DNA from: Marisimplicoccus sp038110465
GTDB lineage: Bacteria > Bacteroidota > Bacteroidia > Flavobacteriales > Flavobacteriaceae
Reading direction: 5' to 3'
Assembly: GCA_038110465.1 (NCBI GenBank)
Contig: JAYNJU010000005.1
Span: 1-64,000 of the forward strand
DNA length: 64,000 nt
Shown piece after piece: positions 35,376 through 44,513 of the stretch; positions within the stretch are counted from its first letter, which is position 1; every line of letters starts with the position of its first letter. Both the position numbers and the translations under genes were made by a program. Under the pieces are notes generated by a model. The model was not told the origin of the DNA, searched no databases, and saw nothing but the letters and a program-made list of their open reading frames with translations.

Positions 35376-36185
35376 TTGAAATTACTGAAAGACAAAAAAA
35401 TACTAGTCATTTCATCGGAAGTAGTGCCTTACCTTCCGCAAACTGAAAAGGCAGTTAATTCATTCTCAATTTCTAGAAAAATTAATGATTATGGAGGAAT
35501 GACTAGAATATTCATGCCAAAATATGGTATCATAAATGAAAGAAGACATCAGTTACATGAAGTAATCAGGCTATCCGGCATGAATATGATAATAAATGAC
35601 TTATATATGCCTCTAATTATCAAGGTAGCTTCAATACCTAAGGAAAGAATGCAGGTATATTTCATAGATAATGAAGACTATTTTAAAAGAAAGGATTTAT
35701 TACTTGATAAAAACTTTAAGCTTTTAAAAGATAATGATGAAAGAATGATTTTTTTTACAAAAGGTGTCATTGAAACCGTGAAAAAATTAAATTGGAAACC
35801 TGATATAATAAATTTACATGGTTGGTTTACCTCACTTTTCCCACTTTACTTTAAGAAACTTTTTTCTGATGATCCAGTCTTTGAAAACAGTAAGATAGTC
35901 TCGTCTGTTTATTCTAATTCTTTTGAGGGAAGTTTATCAAAAAAACTTATAGAAAAAATTCAATTTGATGGAGTTGAGGAAAATTTAGATTCTATTTCAG
36001 ATCCAAATTTCTTATCATTAAATGATCTTATGATAAAGTATTCTGACTCAGTAATCCTATCATCAGAAAATATTGATGACAAAATATTAAAATCTATTAA
36101 AAAAAATTCAATAGACTGTCTTTCATACAAAGACTCATCTAATGATGAAAAGGTTATAGAATTTCTGTTAAAAAATTTTGATTAA
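35376..36185 (+). CDS. glycogen/starch synthase N-terminal-domain-like protein
   Basis: A 269-residue protein matching only the N-terminal glycosyltransferase-5 half of glycogen synthase: KKILVISSEVVPYLPQT at the start, then YGGMTRIFMPKYG and PDIINLHGWFTSLFP in the middle. The C-terminal nucleotide-sugar-binding domain (GT1) is missing, and the usual KTGGL loop is not conserved, so ADP-glucose-dependent synthase activity is unlikely. Short forms like this beside panC are common in Bacteroidota; their role is unknown to me. The start is a TTG at 35376. The stop overlaps the DUF4270 ATG (TAATG). Confidence 0.8.
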   Translation: MKLLKDKKILVISSEVVPYLPQTEKAVNSFSISRKINDYGGMTRIFMPKYGIINERRHQLHEVIRLSGMNMIINDLYMPLIIKVASIPKERMQVYFIDNEDYFKRKDLLLDKNFKLLKDNDERMIFFTKGVIETVKKLNWKPDIINLHGWFTSLFPLYFKKLFSDDPVFENSKIVSSVYSNSFEGSLSKKLIEKIQFDGVEENLDSISDPNFLSLNDLMIKYSDSVILSSENIDDKILKSIKKNSIDCLSYKDSSNDEKVIEFLLKNFD

Positions 36186-38011
36186 TGCATAGAAAGAAGG
36201 TTAAATCAATTCTATTTCTTTTCTTATCTTTTATAATTACTTCATGTAATAAAGATTACTATTCTGTTGGGATAGAGCTTTTTGACAATCAGTTTGAAAA
36301 TATTAAATCTGAAATTTTTCCTATTTTTTCTTATCAGGAATCTCTAGATAAGGTTCAAACCAATAACTTAACAAATGTTCATTTAGGAACCTATAATCAT
36401 GATTTCTTTGGAAAATTAAATTCTAGCTTTATATCTCAATTAGATGTAACTAGTTTAGAAAATTTTGGTGATTTTAGTCAAGATCAAGAAAATGAAGGTA
36501 GCTTAACGGATATAAGAGTTATCAATGAAGAAGAGCAATTAACAGCAGTTTATCTTGACCTACCTTTCTTTAATAACACTAATGATTCTGATAATGATGG
36601 AGTTATTGACTTGTATGATGTTGATCCAAATAATAGTTCAAGTGATTCTGATAATGATGGTCTGTCAGATATTATTGAGACTCAGGCTGGAACAAACCCA
36701 CTAAGTCCAGACACTGATAATGATGGAATTCTAGATCCTGATGATACAGAAATTGACTCGGATATATATAATGTAGATAGTCAAGTTTACGAAATTGATT
36801 CAATCTTTGGTAATAGAAATGCTGAATTTGATCTTAAAGTATATGAATTAACTTATTATCTGAGCTCTTTAGATCCATCAAATAATTTTGAAACTTTTAA
36901 AGAATACTATTCCGATGATGACTTCTATAAACAAGGTTATTATGGAAGAAAATTTTTTGATGAAAGAGTTAAATTAAACTTTGAAGAAATTCCAGTTTTA
37001 TATACAGAAGATGACCCCTCTACAGAAGATGTGAATGAGGTAGGGAGTGTAAGTTTCTTTGAAACTCCTAGAATTAGGGTTGAACTTGATAAAGAATATT
37101 TTCAGCGAGCTATAATTAATAAAGAAGGTACAGATGAGCTAATAAATCAAAATAATTTTAATAATTTTTTTAAAGGGTTAATAATTAAAGCTGATAATTA
37201 TTCTGATGATATTTATATGATGTTAGACATTTTAAATTCAAGATTAGTCCTAGAGTATAATTATAATTTTTATAATACAAATGGTACAGATGATGTTACA
37301 GACGATATTATTGAAAGAAAGAAAAAATCAAATATTATTCCTTTAGGGGGTGTGACCATTAATTTGTATGACTATAATAATTTTGATCAATCAATTATTA
37401 ACGAAATAGATTCTTCCAAAAAGAATAATCCTTCAGAAAAAATTTATCTTAATGGTTCTAAATTCATTTCTAAGCTTAAGTTGTTCTCTGATAATAATAC
37501 TAGTTCTCCTGAGCTTGAGATTTTTAAGTCAAAAAATGTATTAATTAACGAAGCAAATATTATTTTGCATATAGATGATATAATTCATAGTTCAAATTTT
37601 GAATTTTTGCCAAAAAGATTATACCTCTATTCATTTGATAGTGGCGCTCCCATAGAAGACTATAATAAAGATTTTACAATTGATTATCAAAATCTAATAA
37701 ACTCAAATAAATATCTTTTTGGAGGATTCCTTCAATATGATTCAAACAATAACCCTGTTAGTTATAAATTCAATGTAACTAATCATGTTTCGAACATAGT
37801 TAGATACGATTCATTAAACATTGATCTTGGCTTAACTTTAACAACTGATATTGAAAGTGCTTTTTTAAGATCAGCATTTATTAATGGCTCTAAGATAAAT
37901 ATTCCTGATGCCTCTGTTAACCTTCCTTTCCCTATTGCACTTTTTGGCTCAAGTTCAAAATCTGATCTAGCTAAAAAGTTAAAATTAGAGGTCCTTTATA
38001 CAGAGTATTAG
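36185..38011 (+). CDS. DUF4270 lipoprotein with calcium-type Asp repeats
   Basis: A 608-residue exported protein. The signal ends in FIITSC, a lipobox with the Cys near residue 21, followed by NKDYYSVGIEL as in the DUF4270 family. Residues about 133-188 carry Asp/Asn repeats of the thrombospondin type 3 kind (DSDNDGVIDLYD, DSDNDGLSD, DTDNDGILDPDD), which should bind calcium. The rest is beta-rich and ends in LKLEVLYTEY. DUF4270 proteins lie next to GlgA-like genes in many Bacteroidota but have no proven function. It is coupled to the upstream gene by TAATG and is followed by a very AT-rich spacer. Confidence 0.85.
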   Translation: MHRKKVKSILFLFLSFIITSCNKDYYSVGIELFDNQFENIKSEIFPIFSYQESLDKVQTNNLTNVHLGTYNHDFFGKLNSSFISQLDVTSLENFGDFSQDQENEGSLTDIRVINEEEQLTAVYLDLPFFNNTNDSDNDGVIDLYDVDPNNSSSDSDNDGLSDIIETQAGTNPLSPDTDNDGILDPDDTEIDSDIYNVDSQVYEIDSIFGNRNAEFDLKVYELTYYLSSLDPSNNFETFKEYYSDDDFYKQGYYGRKFFDERVKLNFEEIPVLYTEDDPSTEDVNEVGSVSFFETPRIRVELDKEYFQRAIINKEGTDELINQNNFNNFFKGLIIKADNYSDDIYMMLDILNSRLVLEYNYNFYNTNGTDDVTDDIIERKKKSNIIPLGGVTINLYDYNNFDQSIINEIDSSKKNNPSEKIYLNGSKFISKLKLFSDNNTSSPELEIFKSKNVLINEANIILHIDDIIHSSNFEFLPKRLYLYSFDSGAPIEDYNKDFTIDYQNLINSNKYLFGGFLQYDSNNNPVSYKFNVTNHVSNIVRYDSLNIDLGLTLTTDIESAFLRSAFINGSKINIPDASVNLPFPIALFGSSSKSDLAKKLKLEVLYTEY

Positions 38012-38152
38012 AAAAAATTATATAAATATAATATTCATAATATAATCTTATAAAACAATATTATTATAATAATAAATAAATTATAATATTTAAAAAAATG
38101 CTTATATTATAATAAATAATTATTATTAATTTATGTTAATAAGAAAAAATTA
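38012..38152. other. extremely AT-rich convergent spacer with a 16-bp palindrome
   Basis: A 141-bp spacer between DUF4270 and etfA (both stops) with only about seven G or C bases. It contains a perfect 16-bp palindrome at 38059-38074 (TATTATTATAATAATA) and other A/T inverted repeats. No terminator of the usual GC-stem kind is visible. It may act through bending or melting, or simply be unconstrained sequence. Confidence 0.6.
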
Positions 38153-39100
38153 TTAATGTGTAGTGAGTTTCTTAATTAATTCTGGAACTACTTCGAATGC
38201 ATCTCCAACTATACCATAGTCTGCAGCTTTAAAAAAAGGTGCGTCAGGGTCGTTATTAATTACCAACTTTACTTTTGATGAGTTAATACCTGCTAAATGT
38301 TGTATTGCCCCAGATATTCCTATTGCAATATAAAGATTTGATGAAACTGGTTTGCCTGTTTGGCCAACGTGCTCACTATGTGGTCTCCAACCCATATCTG
38401 ATACTGGTTTTGAACAGGCTGTTGCAGCACCTAGAACTTCTGCAAGTTCCTCTATCATTGTCCAGTTTTCAGGTCCTTTTAGTCCCCTACCAGCAGATAC
38501 AACTATATCTGCGTCATCAATAGTTATTTTACCAGTTTGTTTTTCAGTATTTAATACTTTTAATGTTGAATTTTTTGTTGAGATATTAACTTCTTTTAAA
38601 TTACCTCTCCCAGGTTTTTCAATTATACCATAAGAGTTTGATGAAATTCCAAGAATTTTAACTTCAGCATTTATCTCTGTTTGTGAAAAAGCTTTATTTG
38701 AAAAGCAACTTCTTTTTACAGTAAAAGGATTTAAACTTTCAGGCAATCCAATAATATTTGAAGTGTAAGTTGTATTAATAATACCTGATAAATGGGCTCC
38801 AAGATATTTAGAATCAGGCGTTGATGCTAATACAATTACAGAAATTCCAATTGAGTCAATTACTTCTTTAATTGTGCTGGAGTATAATTTTGAATTAAAT
38901 TTTTCTAGACTTTGATCTTCTATATTTATAATTACATCAGCTCCATACTTTTTTAAAAATTCAATATTTGAGCAGTTAAAACATATACAAATCAGATCAA
39001 TACTCATTTCATCAGCAAGAGCCCTTCCATAAGAAATTGCCTCAAATGAGGACTTTTTAATTTCATTTTTTTCTGATTCTGTATATACCAGTATAGCCAT
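38153..39100 (-). CDS. etfA: electron transfer flavoprotein alpha subunit
   Basis: A 315-residue EtfA. The C-terminal FAD-binding domain is clear: ADIVVSAGRGLKGPENW, GAATACSKPVSDMGW, HSEHVGQTGKPVSSNLYIA (in part), IAIGISGAIQHLAGI and VINNDPDAPFFKAADYGIVGD. It carries electrons from acyl-CoA and other dehydrogenases to ETF-quinone oxidoreductase. It lies 3 bp after etfB and ends the operon that starts with HMG-CoA synthase. AT-rich sequence follows. Confidence 0.95.
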   Translation of the reverse strand: MAILVYTESEKNEIKKSSFEAISYGRALADEMSIDLICICFNCSNIEFLKKYGADVIINIEDQSLEKFNSKLYSSTIKEVIDSIGISVIVLASTPDSKYLGAHLSGIINTTYTSNIIGLPESLNPFTVKRSCFSNKAFSQTEINAEVKILGISSNSYGIIEKPGRGNLKEVNISTKNSTLKVLNTEKQTGKITIDDADIVVSAGRGLKGPENWTMIEELAEVLGAATACSKPVSDMGWRPHSEHVGQTGKPVSSNLYIAIGISGAIQHLAGINSSKVKLVINNDPDAPFFKAADYGIVGDAFEVVPELIKKLTTH

Positions 39101-39103
39101 AAA

Positions 39104-39850
39104 TTATAAAACTTTTGCTTCGTTTTTTAAATGATCAATTAATTTATCAAGCTCCTCAGGCTTAAATAACTTCACTTCACCTTTTTCATCAGGTTTACTA
39201 TAATTTTTATCTAATGTTTTGGATGTAGCTTGTTTTGAACTAACTACTTCAAGACTTTTTTGTCTAGCCATCATTATACCTCGCATATTAGGTATTATTA
39301 AATCACTCTCTTCAACTAAACCTTTTTGAGAGCCAATTACCATTGGAAGTTCACATTCAATAATCTCAACACCTCCTGAAATTTCTCTTGAGCACTTTGC
39401 TTTTCCAGACTCAATATCAAGACCAACACAATTTGTAACAAAATTATAATCTAGAAATCCGGCTAGTAATCCAGGCACAACTCCTCCATTATAATCTATA
39501 GATTCTCTACCGCAAATTATTAAGTCATATTGTTGAGTTTTACAATGATCTTCAATTTCTTTAGCTACAGAAAATCCATCTTCTGGAGAAGAGTCTATTC
39601 TGATGGCTTTATCTGCACCAATCGCTAAACATTTTTTTAATATAGCTTCAGATGATTGATCACCAACTGTTAACACTGTTACAGATGCGTTATTTGATTC
39701 CTTCATCCAAACAGCTTTTGTTAATCCAAATTCATCATTTGGATTAATTATAAACTGCACGCCATTTTTATCAAATTTTGTATTATTATCAGTAAAATTA
39801 ATTTTAGATGTAGTATCAGGTACATTACTTATGCAAACAAGTATATTCAT
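39104..39850 (-). CDS. etfB: electron transfer flavoprotein beta subunit
   Basis: A 248-residue EtfB. The N terminus is ILVCISNVPDTTSKI, followed by INPNDEFGLTKAVWMKE, LTVGDQSSEAILKKCLAIGADKAI (in pieces) and the AMP-binding ICGRESIDYNGGVVPGLLA. It pairs with EtfA to form the soluble ETF electron carrier. It starts 1 bp after the HMG-CoA synthase stop and 3 bp before etfA. Confidence 0.95.
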   Translation of the reverse strand: MNILVCISNVPDTTSKINFTDNNTKFDKNGVQFIINPNDEFGLTKAVWMKESNNASVTVLTVGDQSSEAILKKCLAIGADKAIRIDSSPEDGFSVAKEIEDHCKTQQYDLIICGRESIDYNGGVVPGLLAGFLDYNFVTNCVGLDIESGKAKCSREISGGVEIIECELPMVIGSQKGLVEESDLIIPNMRGIMMARQKSLEVVSSKQATSKTLDKNYSKPDEKGEVKLFKPEELDKLIDHLKNEAKVL

Positions 39851-39851
39851 A

Positions 39852-41294
39852 TTAGTAATTTATGTAACTTCTTAAACCTTCTGTAAATTCTCCACTTTCA
39901 ATATTTCTTAGCTTAATTACACCTTCGTTATTATTAATATTTGATGAAATTTTTCTTCGATGTAGTTTTTCATATATATCAACAGAAATTTTTTTCCTTT
40001 TATTTAAATTTTCAAAAAGGTTAATTGATTTGATTTTTTTAAGCCAATTTGATTCAACAGTTCCCTCAAATATTTTTGACTTTGATCCACTTCCATAACT
40101 AATAAAACCAATCTTTTTTCCTTTTAAGTCTGATGTGTTTTCAGCCTTTACAGAAAGACAGCTTAAAAGAGACATAAAAATGGAAGCTGTATACATATTG
40201 CCAATTTCAGATGAAGCAATCTCACCAGGAGCAATTTTTTCTTTAATAAAGTTTTTATATGAATTTGATTTTGAAACTTTTTTTAACCATTCATTATCTT
40301 CACCTGCGACAGGCTTACCAATTTCTTGATATATAGTTTCAATTTCATTATTCTCATTTAGCCATTCTAACCACTTTTCTGTTATCATTCTTCTACCATG
40401 AAAGGCATATGGCAGGTGAAATATAATACTATCCCAATCTTTAATTACATTAATCTCACTTTGTTTATTAAAATTTTCAAGAGCTTCATAAACCCTTTCT
40501 TTATAGCTTTCATTAGAATACTGTCCCTCAAAAACTGGCTCCTCTTTGTATACCTCGATAATATCATTTGAATCTGACCAAAATTTTGAATTGTTATCTT
40601 CCAAAAGTAATTCCGCTTCTTGCTCAGAAATTTTTTTATCTAAAATTTTAGCAGCTTCAAGTAATAAATTAGTTTTTTTGAATTGCCTTCTAGGTTTGAA
40701 AAAATCTCCAATTCCTTTAACAGATACTCCCCAAGATCCATTAAATGAAATTATATCAGGGTTTTCTGTCACAAGCATAGATACTGAGCCTGCTCCTTGA
40801 GTATATTCACCAGTAGAGTTTAACTCATATTTAGCTATATCTGACGCTATCACTATTGCTTTTCTATTCTTACCACCTCTAACCCAATCACAGCAATTTT
40901 GAAGAGCATCTACTGCTCCAGCACATGCAAATGTAAGGTCAACAACATCACAATTTTTAAAACATCTATCACCATATTTTTTTTTAAATATATCTTCAAG
41001 AATTTCAACTACATATGAAGAAGTTGGCTTAGAAGAATCGACGCCGCTTTCGGTTCCTAAATAAATTCTACCTATAGTCTTTGGATCAATATTATTTTCA
41101 GTTATTAACTTAAAGATTGAGTTAGCGGCAATTGATACAGAGTCCTCATCGAAGTCAGGAGTAGCCATTTTTTTTAGCCCAAGTCCAAGAGTTAACTTTT
41201 CTGGCTCAATATCTCTTTTAATTGCAAGATCTTTTATGTCCACAAAAAGTGAAGGAACATAATAAGATATGCTGTCAATACCTACTTTCTTCAT
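39852..41294 (-). CDS. hydroxymethylglutaryl-CoA synthase
   Basis: A 480-residue thiolase-fold enzyme. Catalytic residues of HMG-CoA synthase are visible: Glu82 in GTESGVDSSKP, Cys124 in DLTFACAGA and His293 in IFHLPYAFHGRRM. It condenses acetyl-CoA and acetoacetyl-CoA, the first committed step of the mevalonate pathway, which flavobacteria use for isoprenoids. A region around residues 200-270 is longer than in the compact bacterial MvaS. It starts an operon with etfBA behind a good promoter and directly after a terminator. Confidence 0.9.
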   Translation of the reverse strand: MKKVGIDSISYYVPSLFVDIKDLAIKRDIEPEKLTLGLGLKKMATPDFDEDSVSIAANSIFKLITENNIDPKTIGRIYLGTESGVDSSKPTSSYVVEILEDIFKKKYGDRCFKNCDVVDLTFACAGAVDALQNCCDWVRGGKNRKAIVIASDIAKYELNSTGEYTQGAGSVSMLVTENPDIISFNGSWGVSVKGIGDFFKPRRQFKKTNLLLEAAKILDKKISEQEAELLLEDNNSKFWSDSNDIIEVYKEEPVFEGQYSNESYKERVYEALENFNKQSEINVIKDWDSIIFHLPYAFHGRRMITEKWLEWLNENNEIETIYQEIGKPVAGEDNEWLKKVSKSNSYKNFIKEKIAPGEIASSEIGNMYTASIFMSLLSCLSVKAENTSDLKGKKIGFISYGSGSKSKIFEGTVESNWLKKIKSINLFENLNKRKKISVDIYEKLHRRKISSNINNNEGVIKLRNIESGEFTEGLRSYINY

Positions 41295-41310
41295 TAGAAT
41301 TGCTTATCAT

Positions 41311-41338
41311 CAAATATAGTTACTAAAAGCTTATACAA
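41311..41338 (-). promoter_or_regulatory. promoter TTG-N17-TATATTTG for HMG-CoA synthase/etfBA
   Basis: On the minus strand TTG (41336-41338), 17 bp and TATATTTG (41311-41318) fit the flavobacterial consensus. The TTG is formed by the last bases of the T-tract of the preceding terminator. The -7 box ends 17 bp before the ATG at 41294. Confidence 0.65.
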
Positions 41339-41368
41339 AAAAAAAGAGCAACCAAAGTTGCTCTTTTT
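41336..41368 (-). terminator. rho-independent terminator of the large TonB receptor
   Basis: A 12-bp stem (AAAAAGAGCAAC / GTTGCTCTTTTT, loop 41353-41356) followed on the minus strand by T9, 19 bp after the receptor stop at 41387. It could also work weakly on the plus strand but no plus-strand gene precedes it. Confidence 0.9.
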
Positions 41369-41386
41369 ATTAAAAGATATTTAAAA

Positions 41387-44308
41387 TTAGAAGTTAAAAG
41401 TTGCCTTTGCAAGTACTCTTCTTCCAATCTCAGGGAAATTAGGGAAAGCCCTATATTTTTTATCTGCAATGTTTGTCCCAGAAACATCAATTCTAAACCC
41501 TGGACTAAACTTGTAACCTACACTTAAATCAAGTAAGTTTTTAGTTTCAACAAGTCCACTCCAAAAGGCTTGATTAGATTGAAACTTATCATCATGTTGG
41601 AATGATGCAGAAAAGTTCCAACCTAGTAAAGGTGTATAATCAACACCCATTCTCCACTTCCATTTAGGAACATTTAGATAAGAAGTAAATGGAAGATCAT
41701 CATCATTATCTTCTCCTGGAATCCATTCGTTTTGACTTAACCAAGACGCATTAGCCCATAATCTTAAATCACTACTAGCAAAATAATCTATTGAAAGGTC
41801 ACCACCAAAGTGAGATCTTTTAGCATCTCCTTGAGTTCTATATCCAGCTGGAATATGAGTAATTCCATCTCCTTGAGGCATTAAAGATGATTCAACTGCA
41901 CCAAATGCTGGGAATAATGCACCAGCCTGAGCTACAAATCCTTGTCCTCCTGCTTGCATCGCAGCACTAATTCCACCTAGTGTTTGGGCAACACCTCCTT
42001 GAATAGAAGTTTGTAGTGCAGGTATTCCAAATGCGGCAGCAGCACCTGATGCTAAAGCAGCATATGGTAAACCTAGTTGAGCTGCTAACCCCTGATATGT
42101 TTGAGTTGTAACAGCAGTAATTGCTTGAGTAACATATCCAGTAGCATCATTAACAACAGCAGCAGCTAGATCATTTGGTATATCTGATCCAACTAAAGCG
42201 TATGCGTCACCTACTGTAGTAAACTGAGTAAATCCAGTATTAACATAAGAGTACACATCACCTGAAATTCTAAGCTTATCACCAATGACAGTAGTAAATC
42301 CAAGTTCAAAATTCTCAACTGAACTAAATTGTGGACCTTTGGTATTTGTGTTACCAGTACTTCTTGAAGGTTGAAAAACATCATATCCATTAAATGAACC
42401 TGAACCTCCTGATGGACCGCCATATTGAGAAATCCATGGAGTTAAAAGTGGTTGAAGTTGTGGTGCTTGAGCAAATAAACCAGCCCATGCTGCAGAAGCA
42501 ACAGCTCCATATGGAATTGCTAGTGGCAACCCATTTCCAGCCTGACTTAATGGAATATCAAATGGAAGTGCAGCAAGATCAATAACTTGTTGAGAAGCAT
42601 CAGCAAAATAATGATTATTAGAATTTCCACTTAGCCATATATCTAAAATTCCAGGAGCAATAACAGCTACAGGGAAATCAATAAAGTTGATTAATGCTGT
42701 TGGCCCTGAAAGTGCTTTATTGTATCCAAGTCTCCATGTAGTTTTTTCTGATGGTTTATATACTAAAGTAGCCCTAGGAGCAAACTCTCCTGCACTAATA
42801 AAACTAGCTTGGTCGTATCTTCCAGCGACAACCATATCCATTTTTTCAGATAATTTAAGCGTCCCTTGTCCATAAAAACCATTAGTTATGTAATCATCAG
42901 AGTCTTCATTTCTACCCCACAATGTATGTTCAGAGTCAGAAATAGTATTTCTATAGTCCCAACCAGCCGTCCACTCTGAATCAAATAACCATGGAATATC
43001 AAAATTATATTGTATTTGAGCTTCAATATTTGTTCTCTTTGCAACTTGTCTTAGTCCTGACCCATAAAGGAAAGTAGGATTATCTTCTCCACCACCATCT
43101 TGATGATCTATAAAAGCTTGAGCATACCAATTGCCCATTGTAGCTTGAGCCTGACCCCAATAGTTGTTTCCATCAGCATATCCAATACCTAGATTCTGAA
43201 AGAATAGTCCACTACCAGTATTAATACCCCCACTAACTGTATAGTTGGTTTCATCTGAAGGTCTCCACTCTAAAGTAGTGTTAAATGTTATATTACTATA
43301 ATTGTCAATTATAGCATTACCACCTGTAAAATCGTATAAAACAGGACCATTTTGAGAAGCAACTACATCTACATAGTCATTTGAAATAATAGGTTGTCTT
43401 ATTACATTATTCATTGGGATTCCATTATCAGCAAGATATTGCTCGTCTTCATATACAAAATCATTTCCGGCATTAATTCTTGCATTAATTTTCCATCCAA
43501 ATGTTTTATCATCATTAGCTCTAGCAATTCTCCACTCAGAACCAATAGTATTTAATTCACCTGCCCATAAAGATCCAGAAGTTCCTTCATAATCAATAGG
43601 ACTTTTAGTTCTGAAATGAACTACACCTGAAGTTACACCAGGTCCATATAAAACACCTGCTGCACCTCTTACAACCTCAACAGTTGCTAGATCAAGATTT
43701 GAAAGTCCTTGTTGGAAACTAAAGTAAGTCCCTGCTGCAGGCGTAATTAATGTTCTATTATCCTGCATTATATATGTAGAAGTTCCAAAGGTTCCAGAGC
43801 CTGCTCTCATCTCAAAGTTGATTGTATTTGCAGTTTGTTGTTGAATCTGAACTCCAGGAACAGATATAAGAAGTCTAGAAGGATCAGCTGCCTGAGGAGT
43901 GTTTTCAATCTGTCTTGTAGATATTACACTTACTGAAGCAGGAGCATCAGTAACTTTTTGTGCACGTCGTGAAGCAGATACAATTACCTCTTCTAGGTTC
44001 TGACCAGCTGAAAGACTTACATTGATATCCTGATTAGCAGATGTAACCTCAACTCTTTGAGCGCTGTATCCAACATAACTAATTATAATAGTTAAAGGAA
44101 GATCTTGACTTGTATTTAATGAGAAATTACCGTCAAAGTCTGTTACGGTACCAATATTCGTTCCATCTATAATAACATTTACCCCAGGAATTGCACTCAT
44201 ACTTTCAGCATCCATTACAGATCCAGAAATTTGAGATTGAGAGTAAACGCTACCAAATAGAAATATAGCCATCATGGCCATATAATACTTATTTAAAATA
44301 TTTTTCAT
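41387..44308 (-). CDS. TonB-dependent receptor with carboxypeptidase-like domain and Ala-rich inserts
   Basis: A 973-residue outer-membrane receptor. The N terminus has a signal peptide (ending VYSQ), a carboxypeptidase-like domain (ISGSVMDAESMSAIPGVNV, GTVTDFDGNFSL; about 26-105), then EEVIVSASRRAQKV and a plug ending in VVRGAAGVLYGPGVTSGV. The barrel contains two atypical Ala/Gln/Gly/Pro-rich hydrophobic stretches, about residues 573-640 and 706-815, that do not look like strands and are probably long extracellular loops. The end is RRVLAKATFNF with a terminal Phe. No SusD is adjacent. A 205-bp leader region precedes the gene, with no exact promoter box. The substrate is unknown. Confidence 0.9.
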   Translation of the reverse strand: MKNILNKYYMAMMAIFLFGSVYSQSQISGSVMDAESMSAIPGVNVIIDGTNIGTVTDFDGNFSLNTSQDLPLTIIISYVGYSAQRVEVTSANQDINVSLSAGQNLEEVIVSASRRAQKVTDAPASVSVISTRQIENTPQAADPSRLLISVPGVQIQQQTANTINFEMRAGSGTFGTSTYIMQDNRTLITPAAGTYFSFQQGLSNLDLATVEVVRGAAGVLYGPGVTSGVVHFRTKSPIDYEGTSGSLWAGELNTIGSEWRIARANDDKTFGWKINARINAGNDFVYEDEQYLADNGIPMNNVIRQPIISNDYVDVVASQNGPVLYDFTGGNAIIDNYSNITFNTTLEWRPSDETNYTVSGGINTGSGLFFQNLGIGYADGNNYWGQAQATMGNWYAQAFIDHQDGGGEDNPTFLYGSGLRQVAKRTNIEAQIQYNFDIPWLFDSEWTAGWDYRNTISDSEHTLWGRNEDSDDYITNGFYGQGTLKLSEKMDMVVAGRYDQASFISAGEFAPRATLVYKPSEKTTWRLGYNKALSGPTALINFIDFPVAVIAPGILDIWLSGNSNNHYFADASQQVIDLAALPFDIPLSQAGNGLPLAIPYGAVASAAWAGLFAQAPQLQPLLTPWISQYGGPSGGSGSFNGYDVFQPSRSTGNTNTKGPQFSSVENFELGFTTVIGDKLRISGDVYSYVNTGFTQFTTVGDAYALVGSDIPNDLAAAVVNDATGYVTQAITAVTTQTYQGLAAQLGLPYAALASGAAAAFGIPALQTSIQGGVAQTLGGISAAMQAGGQGFVAQAGALFPAFGAVESSLMPQGDGITHIPAGYRTQGDAKRSHFGGDLSIDYFASSDLRLWANASWLSQNEWIPGEDNDDDLPFTSYLNVPKWKWRMGVDYTPLLGWNFSASFQHDDKFQSNQAFWSGLVETKNLLDLSVGYKFSPGFRIDVSGTNIADKKYRAFPNFPEIGRRVLAKATFNF

Positions 44309-44513
44309 ATTAATTAGGTTTTGTTATACGAAAGTTAATTCTTTAGTCTAACTAGTTTATTTGTTTTTAAGACAAGAGAAGTATGAGGAAAAACAATTGA
44401 TTCATATTAGTTCCTCTACTACACTATATCTGATTTAAATATGAAGTTAATATAATTTTTTGATGAAAAAAAATTAGAAAAAACGTGTATTATGAAAAAA
44501 CGAATAGATAAGC

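Noticed and set aside
44309..44513. Regulatory RNA or terminator in the 205-bp spacer
   Set aside because: A GAGGAA/TTCCTC inverted repeat (44385-44416) has a 20-base loop and no T-tract, so it is not convincing.
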